64,000 nt of DNA from Jeongeupia naejangsanensis (GCF_016865585.1 NZ_JAESND010000002.1:62001-126000); one strand, 5' to 3'. Positions 47,618 through 56,570 are shown, counted from the first letter of the stretch. The notes: generated by a model from the letters alone, not told the origin. Numbers and translations: made by a program.

Positions 47618-49459
47618 ATGTTTGATCTTGTCCAGAAAAACAAAACGGCCGTACAGGTCGTGCTTGGTTTGGTGGCGCTGGGGCTGGTAGTTGGCTTCGG
47701 TGTTTCCGGCTATAGCGCGATGGAAGGAGGCGACGACTTTTACGCCAAAGTCGGAGGCAGTCGCATCACCGAACGTGATGTCGCACAGGCAACCAACGGC
47801 CAGACTGTATCCAATGAAATGAAGCCGATGGTGGTCGAGCAGCTGGTACGGCAGAAACTGCTGCTGCAAGCGGCTGCCAAACAGAATTTCGTGGCGACCG
47901 AATCGGAACTGCAGAAGGCGATTGCTGCGATTCCGGCCTTCCAGGAGAACGGCCACTTCGATCCCAAGAAGTACGAGACTTTGCTGGCTTCGCAGCAGAT
48001 GACGGCTGCGCAGTTTGAAGAGCGCGTCCGTGACGATATCGCCCTGCGCCATCTGCTGTCGGCATTTGTCGCTGGCAACTTCCAGTCGCAACGCACGATG
48101 GACCGGATGGCCAAGCTGCTGGGGGAAAAGCGCTCGGTTTCGGTTGCCGTGCTCAAGCCGGAAGCCTATTTCGCTCAGGCGAACGTTTCCGATGCGGAGA
48201 TCAAGCAGTACTACGACCAGCATCAGCAAGAACTGAAAACGCCGGAAATGGTGAAGGTGGCCTACGTCGTGCTGTCGCAGGCCGATCTGGCCAAGACGCA
48301 AAACGTCAGCGATGCCGATGTGCAGCAGTACTTCGATGCGCACAAGGCTGATCTGGGCGAGGAGGAGCGTCGCGCAGCACATATCCTGATTGCGACCCCC
48401 AAGGGCGCCAGCGCCGAGCAACTGGCGGCCGCCAAGGCCAAGGCCGAGTCGGTGCTGAAGGAAGTCACCGCGAATCCGGCCCGTTTTGCCGAGCTGGCCA
48501 AGCAGTATTCGCAGGATCCGGGATCTGCCGAGCAAGGTGGCGATCTGGGCTGGTTCGGTCATGGCGCAATGGTCAAGCCGTTTGACGACGCCGTATTCAA
48601 ACTGAACAAGGGGCAGCTCAGCGGTCTGGTTCAGAGCGAATTCGGCTTCCACATCATCAAGCTTGAAGACGTGCGTGGTCGTACGCTGGCCGATCTGAAG
48701 CCGGAAATCGAGCAGAAGCTCAAGCTGGAGCGGGCACAGGCCGCTTTCCAGGGGCAGCTGGAAAAATTCAACGAGCTTGTTTACCAGCAGGGCAGCAGCC
48801 TGCAACCGGCGGCCGATCAGTTCAAGCTGCAGGTCCAGCAAAGCGGCTGGATCACGCGCCAGGGCTCGCAAGACCAGTTGCTGAACAATCCGAAGCTGGC
48901 CGAGGCCGTATTCAGCGATGACGTGCTGAAGGGCAAGCACAATACCGAAGCGATCGAAGTCGCGCCGGGCACGGTGGTGTCGGCGCGGATCGTCGAGCAC
49001 AAGCCGGCCGCGGTTCCGTCGCTGGCGATCGTGTCGGCGGATCTTGCTGCCAAGCTGAAGACCGAGAAGGCGCTCAAGCTCGCGCAGGAAGACGGTGCCC
49101 GCAAGCTGGCCGCGCTGCAGAAGGGCGAGACGGTCGTGGCCGAATGGCAACCCGGCGGTGAGCTCAACCGGGGCGAGGCTCGCGGGATTGATCCGCAGAC
49201 GCTGAGTGCCGTGTTCCGTGCGCCGGCCGACAAACTGCCGTCCTACGTCGGCAATGCCGTGCCGCAACAGGGTTACGTGCTGTACCGTGTCGAGAAATCG
49301 ACACCTGCGCCGCAGCTCGATGCGCAATTGCTGCAAAGAATGCGTGAAGGGCTTGGCCAGATGTACGGTCAGGTCGAGATCGCCAGCTACATCGATAGCC
49401 TGCGCAAGTCGGCGAAGATCGAGTACGGTCGCGCATTGCAGGCCAAACCGGCAGAGTAA
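47618..49459 (+). CDS. ppiD: Periplasmic folding factor PpiD (SurA-N plus parvulin domains)
   Basis: PpiD is an inner-membrane-anchored chaperone at the Sec exit. The 613-residue protein has a short cytoplasmic N-terminus (MFDLVQKNKTAVQ), one transmembrane segment (VVLGLVALGLVVGFGVSGY) and a SurA-like chaperone region. A parvulin domain lies at about 255-360 (AAHILIATPKGAS, GGDLGWFGHGAMVKPFDDAVF, FGFHIIKLEDV). Length matches the family (about 620). The ATG at 47618 gives the right N-terminus. A perfect 6-bp inverted repeat (CCGCGA/TCGCGG, 47590-47605) sits just before it. The position after hup matches the conserved order. Confidence 0.95.
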   Translation: MFDLVQKNKTAVQVVLGLVALGLVVGFGVSGYSAMEGGDDFYAKVGGSRITERDVAQATNGQTVSNEMKPMVVEQLVRQKLLLQAAAKQNFVATESELQKAIAAIPAFQENGHFDPKKYETLLASQQMTAAQFEERVRDDIALRHLLSAFVAGNFQSQRTMDRMAKLLGEKRSVSVAVLKPEAYFAQANVSDAEIKQYYDQHQQELKTPEMVKVAYVVLSQADLAKTQNVSDADVQQYFDAHKADLGEEERRAAHILIATPKGASAEQLAAAKAKAESVLKEVTANPARFAELAKQYSQDPGSAEQGGDLGWFGHGAMVKPFDDAVFKLNKGQLSGLVQSEFGFHIIKLEDVRGRTLADLKPEIEQKLKLERAQAAFQGQLEKFNELVYQQGSSLQPAADQFKLQVQQSGWITRQGSQDQLLNNPKLAEAVFSDDVLKGKHNTEAIEVAPGTVVSARIVEHKPAAVPSLAIVSADLAAKLKTEKALKLAQEDGARKLAALQKGETVVAEWQPGGELNRGEARGIDPQTLSAVFRAPADKLPSYVGNAVPQQGYVLYRVEKSTPAPQLDAQLLQRMREGLGQMYGQVEIASYIDSLRKSAKIEYGRALQAKPAE

Positions 49460-49474
49460 GTCGGGCTGGCAAAG

Positions 49475-49506
49475 AAAAACGGCGGGGATTCCCGCCGTTT
49501 TTTTTA
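49475..49506. terminator. Bidirectional terminator after ppiD
   Basis: AAAAACGGCGGG, GATT, CCCGCCGTTTTTTTT, between convergent ppiD (+) and the enoyl-CoA hydratase gene (-). Confidence 0.92.
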
Positions 49507-49523
49507 TGCCTGTACTGTTCAAA

Positions 49524-50309
49524 CTATGAATGCCAGCGCGGCAGGCGCGATTCCAGCTGCGCGTGGATGCCTTCCTTGGCTTCCGGGTGGCGATGAAGGT
49601 GGGCCAGACGGTGCGCCAGATCGGAATTCATGGCGTCGTCGATCGGACGGTGGGCGACCGAGGCGATCAGACGCTTGGCCGTCAGCAAGGCATGCGGACC
49701 ATTCTGCAGGACGGCCGAGATCCAGCCGGCGATCCATTGATCCAGTTCGGCATCCTGGCTGCCGATTTCGTGCACGAGGCCGATCTGGCGAGCCGTGTCG
49801 GCGTCGAAGGTTTCGCCGGTCAGCAGGTAGCGGCGCGCGGCGCTGACGCCGATCTGGGTGATCAGGTAGGGGCCGATCATTGCAGGTACCAGACCGGCTC
49901 GGACCTCGGGGATGGCGAAGCGGCTACCGGAATGGGCGACGATCAGGTCGCAGCAGGCGATCAGGCCGATGCCGACACCGACGGTCTGGCCATGAACCCG
50001 CGCGATGGTCGGTACGGGCATCCGGTCGATCAGTTGCAGCAGCCGCGCCAGTTCGAGCGCTTCGTCGAAATGGTGGTCCTGATCATGCTCTAGCATTCGC
50101 GCCTGCCAGCGCGCATCCTGACCGGTGCAGAAATCGCTGCCTCTGGCCCTGAGTACGATGGCGCGCAATCGCGAGTTGTGTGACAACGCCGTCAGGCAGG
50201 CCGTGAGCTCGGCGATGAGGATTTCGTTGACGGTTTGCGTCCCGTCCTCGTGCAACGTCACCGTTGCCACACCGTTGTCTGCAAGTTCGTAGCTCAGCGT
50301 GTCACTCAT
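49524..50309 (-). CDS. Enoyl-CoA hydratase/isomerase family protein
   Basis: Crotonase-fold enzyme of 261 residues, acting on an acyl-CoA. The usual oxyanion loop (SAGADL) is changed to CTGQDARWQARM; the second loop VGVGIGLIACCDLIVAH and the Glu-bearing AIPEVRAGLVPAMIGPYL are typical. The pattern is nearest to methylglutaconyl-CoA hydratase (leucine breakdown), but I cannot fix the substrate. The ATG at 50309 gives the normal N-terminus. The nearby EtfB-EtfA fusion and MaoC gene suggest an acyl-CoA neighbourhood, although they are not in one operon. Confidence 0.8.
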   Translation of the reverse strand: MSDTLSYELADNGVATVTLHEDGTQTVNEILIAELTACLTALSHNSRLRAIVLRARGSDFCTGQDARWQARMLEHDQDHHFDEALELARLLQLIDRMPVPTIARVHGQTVGVGIGLIACCDLIVAHSGSRFAIPEVRAGLVPAMIGPYLITQIGVSAARRYLLTGETFDADTARQIGLVHEIGSQDAELDQWIAGWISAVLQNGPHALLTAKRLIASVAHRPIDDAMNSDLAHRLAHLHRHPEAKEGIHAQLESRLPRWHS

Positions 50310-50391
50310 GATCGACTCGAGATGGGCGGTTGTTCGCATGCTAACAGCATCATCCGCGGTTTGGATTACGTCTGTCAGGAAAGCTGTCGGG

Positions 50392-50421
50392 TTGGGGGGA
50401 TCAGCGGCGCTGTGCTACATT
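50392..50421 (+). promoter_or_regulatory. Putative promoter of the exported hydrolase
   Basis: TTGGGG (50392-50397), 18 bases, TACATT (50416-50421) preceded by TGC (extended -10). Downstream the leader contains two perfect 7-bp hairpins: CCGGAGT/ACTCCGG (50432-50455) and GTGCTGC/GCAGCAC with a GCAA loop (50455-50472). Confidence 0.45.
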
Positions 50422-50502
50422 GCGACGTTTTCCGGAGTCGCCTATCGCACTCCGGTGCTGCGCAAGCAGCACAATTCGGGATTGCCTATTCAAGTGCGTC
50501 AA

Positions 50503-51381
50503 GTGCGTGTCGTTTTCAAATCCCTGTTGTTGTGGGGCCTGCTGTTTGTCGTTCCCGTGCCGGCGCATGCGCTGGCGGTGTCGTTCATGGGATCGAACGG
50601 AACAATGCTGACCGGCGAGTATTTCGCGCCGCCGAACGGTGCGCAGCGGGCGCCGGCAATGCTGCTGCTGCACGGTTGCGGTGGTCTGTGGAGCCGGCCT
50701 GGCGTGCTGACGGTGAGACATGCCCGGATGGCCAGCCTGCTGCAGGAGCTGGGCTACGGCGTGCTATTGCTGGACAGCTTCAGCAATCGGGGGCTCCGCG
50801 AGCAGTGCACGGTGCCGGCCAGCGAACGCAAGGTGAACGTGGCCCAGCGCGTCGAGGACGCGCAGCGCGCGGTGAACTGGCTCAAGTTGCGGCGCGAGAT
50901 CGATGCCAATCGCGTCGGTGCGCTGGGCTGGTCCAATGGCGCGACGACGCTGCTCAACCTGATCGGCAAGGAAAAACCGGGCATCAAGGTGGCCGTGGCG
51001 TTCTACCCGGGATGCGAGCAGCTGGCCCGCAGCCGTCGCTATGTGCCGGCGGTGCCGACGCTGATCCTGATCGGCGAGGCAGACGACTGGACGCCGGCCG
51101 AAGCGTGCCAGCGTCTGGCCGAAAAGGTCGCGGATGACACTTTCCATCTCGTCACCTATTCGGATACCTATCACGACTTCGACGTGCCTGGCAGCGGCGT
51201 GCGCGTGCGCAAGGACATTCCCGCCGCGGTCGATCCCAGCTACGGTGCGACGGTTGCACCGAACCAGACCGCGACCGATGACGCCTATCGGCGGACGTTC
51301 AAATGGATCGGCCGCTGGCTCGATCCCGAACGGCTCAAGCCGAGCCGCAACGACTACAACCCGGTCTTGCGGCTGCAGTAG
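50503..51381 (+). CDS. Exported dienelactone-hydrolase-family protein
   Basis: Alpha/beta hydrolase of 292 residues with a signal peptide (FKSLLLWGLLFVVPVPAHA). Motifs: the oxyanion HGCGG, nucleophile Ser in GWSNGATT (the G-x-S-x-G elbow), acid Asp in GEADDWTP and His in YHDF. The family hydrolyses esters or lactones; the substrate is unknown. The start is uncertain: GTG 50503 places the signal peptide correctly, while GTG 50494 and TTG 50482 are also in frame, and none has a clear ribosome site. The 9-base sequence CAAGTGCGT is tandemly duplicated at 50491-50508 and contains both GTG candidates. Confidence 0.78.
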   Translation: MRVVFKSLLLWGLLFVVPVPAHALAVSFMGSNGTMLTGEYFAPPNGAQRAPAMLLLHGCGGLWSRPGVLTVRHARMASLLQELGYGVLLLDSFSNRGLREQCTVPASERKVNVAQRVEDAQRAVNWLKLRREIDANRVGALGWSNGATTLLNLIGKEKPGIKVAVAFYPGCEQLARSRRYVPAVPTLILIGEADDWTPAEACQRLAEKVADDTFHLVTYSDTYHDFDVPGSGVRVRKDIPAAVDPSYGATVAPNQTATDDAYRRTFKWIGRWLDPERLKPSRNDYNPVLRLQ

Positions 51382-53072
51382 GCGTCCAGCGCCTCGCACA
51401 ACGCCGGTACCGCGGTGAACAGGTCGGCCTGCCAGGCAATGTCGGCCAGCTGCATCATCGGCGCATCCTGGTCGGTATTGATCGCGACAATCAGCTTGCT
51501 GTCGCGCATGCCGGCCACGTGCTGCGCCGCCCCGGATATCCCCACCGCCACATAGACCTCGGGTGAGACGCTCTGTCCCGTCTGTCCGACCTGCCAGCTG
51601 TTGGGTGCATAGCCCGCATCGACGGCGGCGCGTGATGCGGCCAGCCCGCCATTCAAGCGTTCGGCGAGCGGTTGCAGCAGTGCCATGAACTGCTCGGCCG
51701 ATGCGAGCGCGCGCCCTCCGGCGACAAGGGCGCGGGCATCCTTGAGCGACAAGCTGCCTTGGGTTTGTCTGGCGAGAATGCGCTGTCTTGATGCGGAGGC
51801 CTCCGCTGGCGCGGGCAAGGGCGATCGGACAGGAGGATGGCCTGCCAACGGCGCAAACGCTGCCGCGCGTACCGTCATCCACAAACGGGGCTGATCGCTC
51901 CGGACCGTTTCGATCACGTCGCCGGCATAGATCGCCCGACGCAGCGTGTTCGCGTCGATCAGCGCGATCACCTCGCTGAATGGCTGGGCGCCATCAAGGG
52001 CCGCTGCGCGGGGCAGCCAGTCCTTGCCGTGGCTGTCGGCGGCGGTGATCACACTACGATAGCTGCGGGCCAGATCGGCTATCCAGGCTGCCAGCGCAGC
52101 GAGATCGGCAGGAGCCACTTCGCAATGCAGCCGCCGCGTGGCCCCGAGCAGCAGCGCCTCGGGGGCTGTGCCATCGTCGATCACATCGATTTCGCCGGTC
52201 AGTCGCGCAGCCGCGGCGATCAGCCCGGGGATTTCTCCGGGCTGTATACCGAGCGCGACGACCAGGGCCCGCGAGGCTGGCTCGAAGGGCGCCGGTCGGA
52301 GTCCGGGCGCTGCCGAGGCGTGGCCAAGGCCGCTGCGTGCGACCAGCGCCGCGACGCATTCGCTGGCCGAACCGACGCGGACGCCTGCAGCGCGTGCCGG
52401 TGGACGGGCAACCGATTGCCGCTGGCTCAGTACTTCGACGGTGATGCCCAATGCTGCCGGTGTCAGTGTCTCGATGGGCTTGCGCTTGGCGGCCATCAAC
52501 GCCGGCAGCCTGGCATAGCGGGGGGTGTTGAGGCGCAGGTCGGCGCTGATGACCGCGGGAAGCGTCAGTTCGACCGTCTCGATCCCGCCGTCGACCTCCC
52601 GGTCGACCTGCCAGCCCGGCTTGCCGACGCGGATCGCCGACGCAAAGCAGGCTTGCGGCCAAGCCAGCAGGCCGGCGCACATCTGTGCAACCTGATTGGC
52701 GTCGTTGTCGATGGCCTGCTTGCCGAGCAGCAGCAAGTCGACCTGTTCGCTGCGCGCCAGCGCCACCAGAAGACGGGCGACCTGCAGCGGCTCGGGGGCG
52801 ATCGGGATCGTGATGTGCAGTGCGCGATCGGCGCCGAGCGCCAGCGCCTGCCGCAAGGTTTCCTCGACCTCGGCCGGGCCGATGCTGACCGCGATGATTT
52901 CGCCTGCATGGCCGGCTTCCCGAAGTCGGAGCGCTTCCTCGAGCGCGATCGCGTCGAACGGATTCATCGCCATGTGCGCGTTGGCGAGATCGACATCGAG
53001 ACCGTCGCTGCGGGGCGAAACACGGATTGCGGCGTCGACGACCCGCTTGACCGGAACCAGAACCTTGAACAT
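51354..53072 (-). CDS. Fused electron-transfer flavoprotein, EtfB-EtfA in one chain
   Basis: ETF carries electrons from acyl-CoA dehydrogenases to the quinone pool. Here both subunits form one uninterrupted 572-residue frame. EtfB covers about 1-247 (MFKVLVPVKRVVDAAIRV; recognition loop LRLNTPRYARLPALMAAKRKPIE, core LRLNTPRYARLP). A short Ala/Pro linker follows at about 248-266. EtfA covers about 267-572, ending in the FAD motif QVGQTGQSVSPEVYVAVGISGAAQHVAG (core GQTGQSVSPEVYVAVGISG) and INTDQDAPMMQLADI. Normally these are separate genes. The stop codon region overlaps the convergent hydrolase gene by 28 bases. A dehydrogenase partner is not visible. Confidence 0.9.
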   Translation of the reverse strand: MFKVLVPVKRVVDAAIRVSPRSDGLDVDLANAHMAMNPFDAIALEEALRLREAGHAGEIIAVSIGPAEVEETLRQALALGADRALHITIPIAPEPLQVARLLVALARSEQVDLLLLGKQAIDNDANQVAQMCAGLLAWPQACFASAIRVGKPGWQVDREVDGGIETVELTLPAVISADLRLNTPRYARLPALMAAKRKPIETLTPAALGITVEVLSQRQSVARPPARAAGVRVGSASECVAALVARSGLGHASAAPGLRPAPFEPASRALVVALGIQPGEIPGLIAAAARLTGEIDVIDDGTAPEALLLGATRRLHCEVAPADLAALAAWIADLARSYRSVITAADSHGKDWLPRAAALDGAQPFSEVIALIDANTLRRAIYAGDVIETVRSDQPRLWMTVRAAAFAPLAGHPPVRSPLPAPAEASASRQRILARQTQGSLSLKDARALVAGGRALASAEQFMALLQPLAERLNGGLAASRAAVDAGYAPNSWQVGQTGQSVSPEVYVAVGISGAAQHVAGMRDSKLIVAINTDQDAPMMQLADIAWQADLFTAVPALCEALDAYCSRKTGL

Positions 53073-53131
53073 CGTTTTGTCACGGCGTATGCATATGTTG
53101 TCCCAATTCTAACGGCTGCGCCGGGGTGCAT

Positions 53132-53551
53132 ATGCAATACGGCTTTGAAGACCTGTCGATCGGCCTGACCGCCGAGTAGCGCAAAACGGTCACCGAAACC
53201 GATGTCGTGCTGTTTGCCGGCCTGTCCGGCGACAACAATCCGATGCACATCGACGAGGAGTTCGCCCGCGAAACCCGTTTCGGCGGCCGGATCATCCACG
53301 GCATGCTCACCGCCTCACTGCTGTCGACGGTGATCGGTACGCGGATGCCCGGACCGGGCGTGATCTACATGGCGCAAAACCTGCGTTTCCTGAAGCCGGT
53401 GAAGATCGGCGACACCGTGACTGCAATGGCGACAGTGAGCGAGCTGATGCCCGACAAGCAGCGTGCACGACTGATCACGCGCTGCACCGTACGCGGTGAA
53501 ACGGTGATCGACGGTGATGCGCTGGTCTGGGTGCCACGACGCCAGGATTAA
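53132..53551 (+). pseudogene. MaoC-type (R)-specific enoyl-CoA hydratase with in-frame TAG at codon 16
   Basis: The frame from ATG 53132 reads MQYGFEDLSIGLTAE, then TAG (53177-53179), then RKTVTETDVVLFAGLSGDNNPMHIDEEFA. The parts on both sides of the stop match the hot-dog-fold MaoC/PhaJ family without a gap, and the active-site motif GDNNPMHIDEEFA is intact. The whole would be 139 residues, the normal length. A GGGG site precedes the ATG. Translation from GTG 53207 would give 114 residues lacking the first strand. It may be a fresh pseudogene, a shortened protein, or a base-call error. It is divergent from the EtfB-EtfA gene, 59 bases apart. Confidence 0.75.
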
Positions 53552-53652
53552 CAGCCTTGTAAGAGGATTTGGCCTGATTTGCGGAATGGGCCGCATCCGG
53601 TCCGGTCGTTGCCGCTTTGGTCTAGAATCGGCGTTTTACTCAGGATGACATC

Positions 53653-54555
53653 ATGACTTCGCTTTCCGCCTTCGATTCGCGCCTGACCGATGTAGCCGGC
53701 GTCTCCATCCTTCCGTCGTCGTCGGTTTACGGCGGAGAGACCGGTCTGCCGTTGCTGTCGGTGGAAAACGCCCAGGGCAAGGCGCTGATCGCACTGCAAG
53801 GCGCGCATCTGGTGTCCTTCGTTCCTGCTGGTGGCGAGGATCTGCTGTGGCTGTCGCCCAAGGTCGTGTTTACCGAAGGCAAGGCGATTCGTGGTGGCAT
53901 TCCGCTGTGCCTGCCGTGGTTCGGCGGTCATCCGGGCGGCAAGCCGGCACACGGTTTTGCGCGGATCAGCGAATGGCAGCTCGAAGCGGCCGAACTGCTG
54001 GCCGACGGCACGACCCGCGTCACGCTGGTACTGACGCCGAATGCGCTGTCCAGCACCCTGTGGGGTGACGATTTCCGTGCCGAACTCGTGGTGACTGTCG
54101 GTCACGCGGTGACACTGGCGCTGAGCTTCACCCACCTCGGAGCTTCGCCGGTCACGTTCAGCCAGGCCTTCCACACCTACTTCGCCGTTGGCGACGTAGC
54201 GCAAGCTACGATCTCCGGGCTGGACGGCACGACCTTCATCAATACCGTGGGCGGCGCCAATACCCGCAACCTGCAAGCCGGTAGCTTGCAGCTTGGCGAA
54301 GCGACGGACCGCGTTTACGTGAATGTCCCCGAAGTGCAGACGATCGCGACCGCCGGCCGGACGATACGCATCGCCAGCGATACACGCAGTGCCGTGGTCT
54401 GGAACCCGTGGGCAGAGAGCGCGGCGAAGATGGCTGACGTCGGCGATGCATGGCGGGAATACCTGTGTGTCGAGCGTGGCGACGTGTTCGACAACGCCAT
54501 CGAGCTGGCGCCGGGGGCGACCTACCGGGTGGCCATGACGCTGTCGCTGGACTGA
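53653..54555 (+). CDS. yeaD: D-hexose-6-phosphate mutarotase (YeaD-like)
   Basis: Galactose-mutarotase-fold protein of 300 residues that interconverts anomers of glucose-6-phosphate or related sugars. Motifs: LIALQGAHLVSF, GKAIRGGIPLCLPWFG (core GGIPLCLPWFG), AHGFAR, QAFHTYF and VVWNPW. Length is normal (about 290-300). It stands alone, with a strong terminator behind it. Confidence 0.9.
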   Translation: MTSLSAFDSRLTDVAGVSILPSSSVYGGETGLPLLSVENAQGKALIALQGAHLVSFVPAGGEDLLWLSPKVVFTEGKAIRGGIPLCLPWFGGHPGGKPAHGFARISEWQLEAAELLADGTTRVTLVLTPNALSSTLWGDDFRAELVVTVGHAVTLALSFTHLGASPVTFSQAFHTYFAVGDVAQATISGLDGTTFINTVGGANTRNLQAGSLQLGEATDRVYVNVPEVQTIATAGRTIRIASDTRSAVVWNPWAESAAKMADVGDAWREYLCVERGDVFDNAIELAPGATYRVAMTLSLD

Positions 54556-54570
54556 TTCGCAGCAGATCAA

Positions 54571-54608
54571 ACAACACCGCCCGGCCCAGCCGGGCGGTGT
54601 TGTTTTGT
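54571..54608 (+). terminator. Terminator after the mutarotase gene
   Basis: ACAACACCGCCCGGC (54571-54585) and GCCGGGCGGTGTTGT (54589-54603) form a perfect 15-bp stem with a CCA loop, then TTTTG. Confidence 0.88.
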
Positions 54609-54647
54609 GGTTCAATACCGCTTTGATTTCAGACCGATTTTGCTGCG

Positions 54648-56171
54648 ATGAAATACCACGATCTGCGCGATTTTTTCTCCCAGCTTGAAGTCCTCGGTGA
54701 GGCAAAACGTGTTGCGGTGCCGGTTTCGCCCAAGCTGGAAATGACCGAAATCTGTGATCGCACGCTGCGCGCGCAAGGCCCGGCCATTCTGTTCGAGAAC
54801 GTGCCCGGTTACACGATGCCGGTGCTGGGCAACCTGTTCGGCACGCCGCGCCGTGTCGCGCTCGGCATGGGGGCGCAGGAGGTCAGCGCATTGCGCGAGA
54901 TCGGCAAGACGCTGGCCTACCTGAAAGAGCCCGAGCCGCCCAAGGGATTCAAGGACGCGTGGGACAAGCTGCCTCTGTTGAAGCAGGTGCTGTCGATGGC
55001 GCCGAAGGAAGTCCGCAAGGGCGCCGTGCAGCAGAACGTGGTCGAAGGCCCCGACGTCGATCTGGCGACGATTCCGGTCCAGCATTGCTGGCCCGGTGAT
55101 GTGGCGCCGCTGATCACCTGGGGGCTGGTGGTCACGCGCGGGCCGAACAAGAAACGGCAGAATCTCGGCATCTATCGCCAGCAGGTCATCGGCAAGAATC
55201 AGGTCATCATGCGCTGGCTGGCGCATCGCGGCGGTGCGCTGGATTTTCGCGAGCACGCCAAGCAGCATCCGGGCACGCCGTTCCCGATCGCCGTGGTGCT
55301 CGGCTGCGACCCGGCGACCATCCTCGGCGCCGTGACGCCGGTGCCCGATACGCTGTCCGAGTACCAGTTTGCCGGCCTGCTGCGCGGCAGCAAGACCGAG
55401 CTGACGCAATGCGTCGGCAGTGATCTGCAAGTGCCCGCGACGGCCGAGATCGTGCTCGAGGGCGCGATCAAGCCGTGCGCGCCGGGATTCGAGGGCGTGT
55501 CCGAGCATGGCGTGCCGGTCAAGGAAATCGACGGCTACCTGCACGCGCTGGAAGGCCCGTATGGCGACCATACCGGTTACTACAACGAGCAGGACTGGTT
55601 CCCGGTGTTCGAGGTCGACCGGATCACCCATCGCGACAATCCGGTCTACCACAGCACCTACACCGGCAAGCCGCCGGACGAGCCGGCAATGCTCGGCGTG
55701 GCACTGAACGAAGTCTTCGTGCCGATCCTGCAGAAGCAGTTTCCCGAGATCGTCGACTTTTATCTGCCGGCCGAAGGCTGCAGCTACCGGATGGCGATCG
55801 TCTCGATCAGGAAACAGTATCCGGGCCATGCCAAGCGCGTGCTGTTCGGCGTCTGGTCCTTCCTCCGCCAGTTCATGTACACCAAGTACATCGTCGTCGT
55901 TGATGACGATGTCGATACGCGTGACTGGAAGGAAGTCATCTGGGCGATCACCACGCGGATGGACCCAGTGCGCGACACGGTGCTGGTCGAGAACACGCCG
56001 ATCGACTACCTCGATTTCGCCAGTCCGATTTCGGGCCTCGGCGGCAAGATGGGGCTCGACGCGACCAACAAGTGGCCCGGCGAGACGAATCGCGAATGGG
56101 GCAGGGTGATCGAGCGACAGCCCGACGTCGTCGCCCGTGTCGACGCGATCTGGGCCGAGCTGGGGTTGTAG
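54648..56171 (+). CDS. ubiD: 4-hydroxy-3-polyprenylbenzoate decarboxylase UbiD
   Basis: UbiD uses prenylated FMN (made by UbiX) to decarboxylate the ubiquinone precursor. The 507-residue protein has the family start ([14 protein letters not shown]), [13 protein letters not shown], the pocket motif [22 protein letters not shown] (core [10 protein letters not shown]), AHRGGALDF, and the acidic active-site region [12 protein letters not shown]. Compared with usual UbiD (about 490), it carries an extra stretch of about 20 residues just before [11 protein letters not shown] ([20 protein letters not shown]). The position of this insert near the active site is unusual. Confidence 0.96.
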   Translation: MKYHDLRDFFSQLEVLGEAKRVAVPVSPKLEMTEICDRTLRAQGPAILFENVPGYTMPVLGNLFGTPRRVALGMGAQEVSALREIGKTLAYLKEPEPPKGFKDAWDKLPLLKQVLSMAPKEVRKGAVQQNVVEGPDVDLATIPVQHCWPGDVAPLITWGLVVTRGPNKKRQNLGIYRQQVIGKNQVIMRWLAHRGGALDFREHAKQHPGTPFPIAVVLGCDPATILGAVTPVPDTLSEYQFAGLLRGSKTELTQCVGSDLQVPATAEIVLEGAIKPCAPGFEGVSEHGVPVKEIDGYLHALEGPYGDHTGYYNEQDWFPVFEVDRITHRDNPVYHSTYTGKPPDEPAMLGVALNEVFVPILQKQFPEIVDFYLPAEGCSYRMAIVSIRKQYPGHAKRVLFGVWSFLRQFMYTKYIVVVDDDVDTRDWKEVIWAITTRMDPVRDTVLVENTPIDYLDFASPISGLGGKMGLDATNKWPGETNREWGRVIERQPDVVARVDAIWAELGL

Positions 56172-56183
56172 GAGGGACCGGGC

Positions 56184-56549
56184 ATGTGGTTTCTGACCGA
56201 ACTGGCCGAACGGCGGATTGCGCAGGCGCGCGATGCTGGCGAACTCGACAACCTGCCCGGTGCCGGCCAGCCCTTGCCCGACGACATCGACCCGCTCGTC
56301 CCCGAGCACCAGCGCATTGCCTATCGCGTGCTGAAGAACGCCGGCTACCTGCCGCCCGAGCTGGAGATGCACAAGGAAGCGGTCGAGCTGGCGTTGCAGC
56401 TGGCCGACATCAGCGACGATGCGCAAAAGGCCGTATTGGCCGATCGGCTGGGCCGGCTTAACCTGTTGCTGGCCGAGACCGGGCAGCGCCAGCTGGTTGT
56501 GCCGCTCGACTATGCATCACGGCTGGCCACGCATCTGGCCCGTCACTGA
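56184..56549 (+). CDS. DUF1992 (DnaJ-C28-like) protein
   Basis: The 121-residue protein of unknown function matches DUF1992, the conserved domain of DNAJC28-type proteins: ERRIAQARDAGELDNLPGAGQPL near the N-terminus (core GELDNLPGAGQPL), then AYRVLKNAGYLPPELE. It has no J domain, signal peptide or membrane segment. GGAGG precedes the ATG. It begins 12 bases after ubiD, so it is probably co-transcribed with it. Confidence 0.85.
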   Translation: MWFLTELAERRIAQARDAGELDNLPGAGQPLPDDIDPLVPEHQRIAYRVLKNAGYLPPELEMHKEAVELALQLADISDDAQKAVLADRLGRLNLLLAETGQRQLVVPLDYASRLATHLARH

Positions 56550-56570
56550 ACACCGGATTCAAGGATCACC

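Noticed and set aside
51354-53072. EtfB-EtfA as two genes joined by a frameshift or lost stop
   Set aside because: The frame is continuous, the linker is in phase and of natural composition, and both domains are complete. A sequencing error would have to restore the frame exactly. Left as a check, not the main reading.
53088-53136. Repeated TGCATATG motifs in the EtfB-EtfA/MaoC divergent spacer (53090-53097 and 53127-53134) as operators
   Set aside because: They are short, self-complementary and two in number; one overlaps the MaoC start codon. Not enough to claim a regulator site.
53132-53551. TAG read as pyrrolysine
   Set aside because: MaoC enzymes are not known to use pyrrolysine and the required genes are not expected in betaproteobacteria; no downstream signal is evident.
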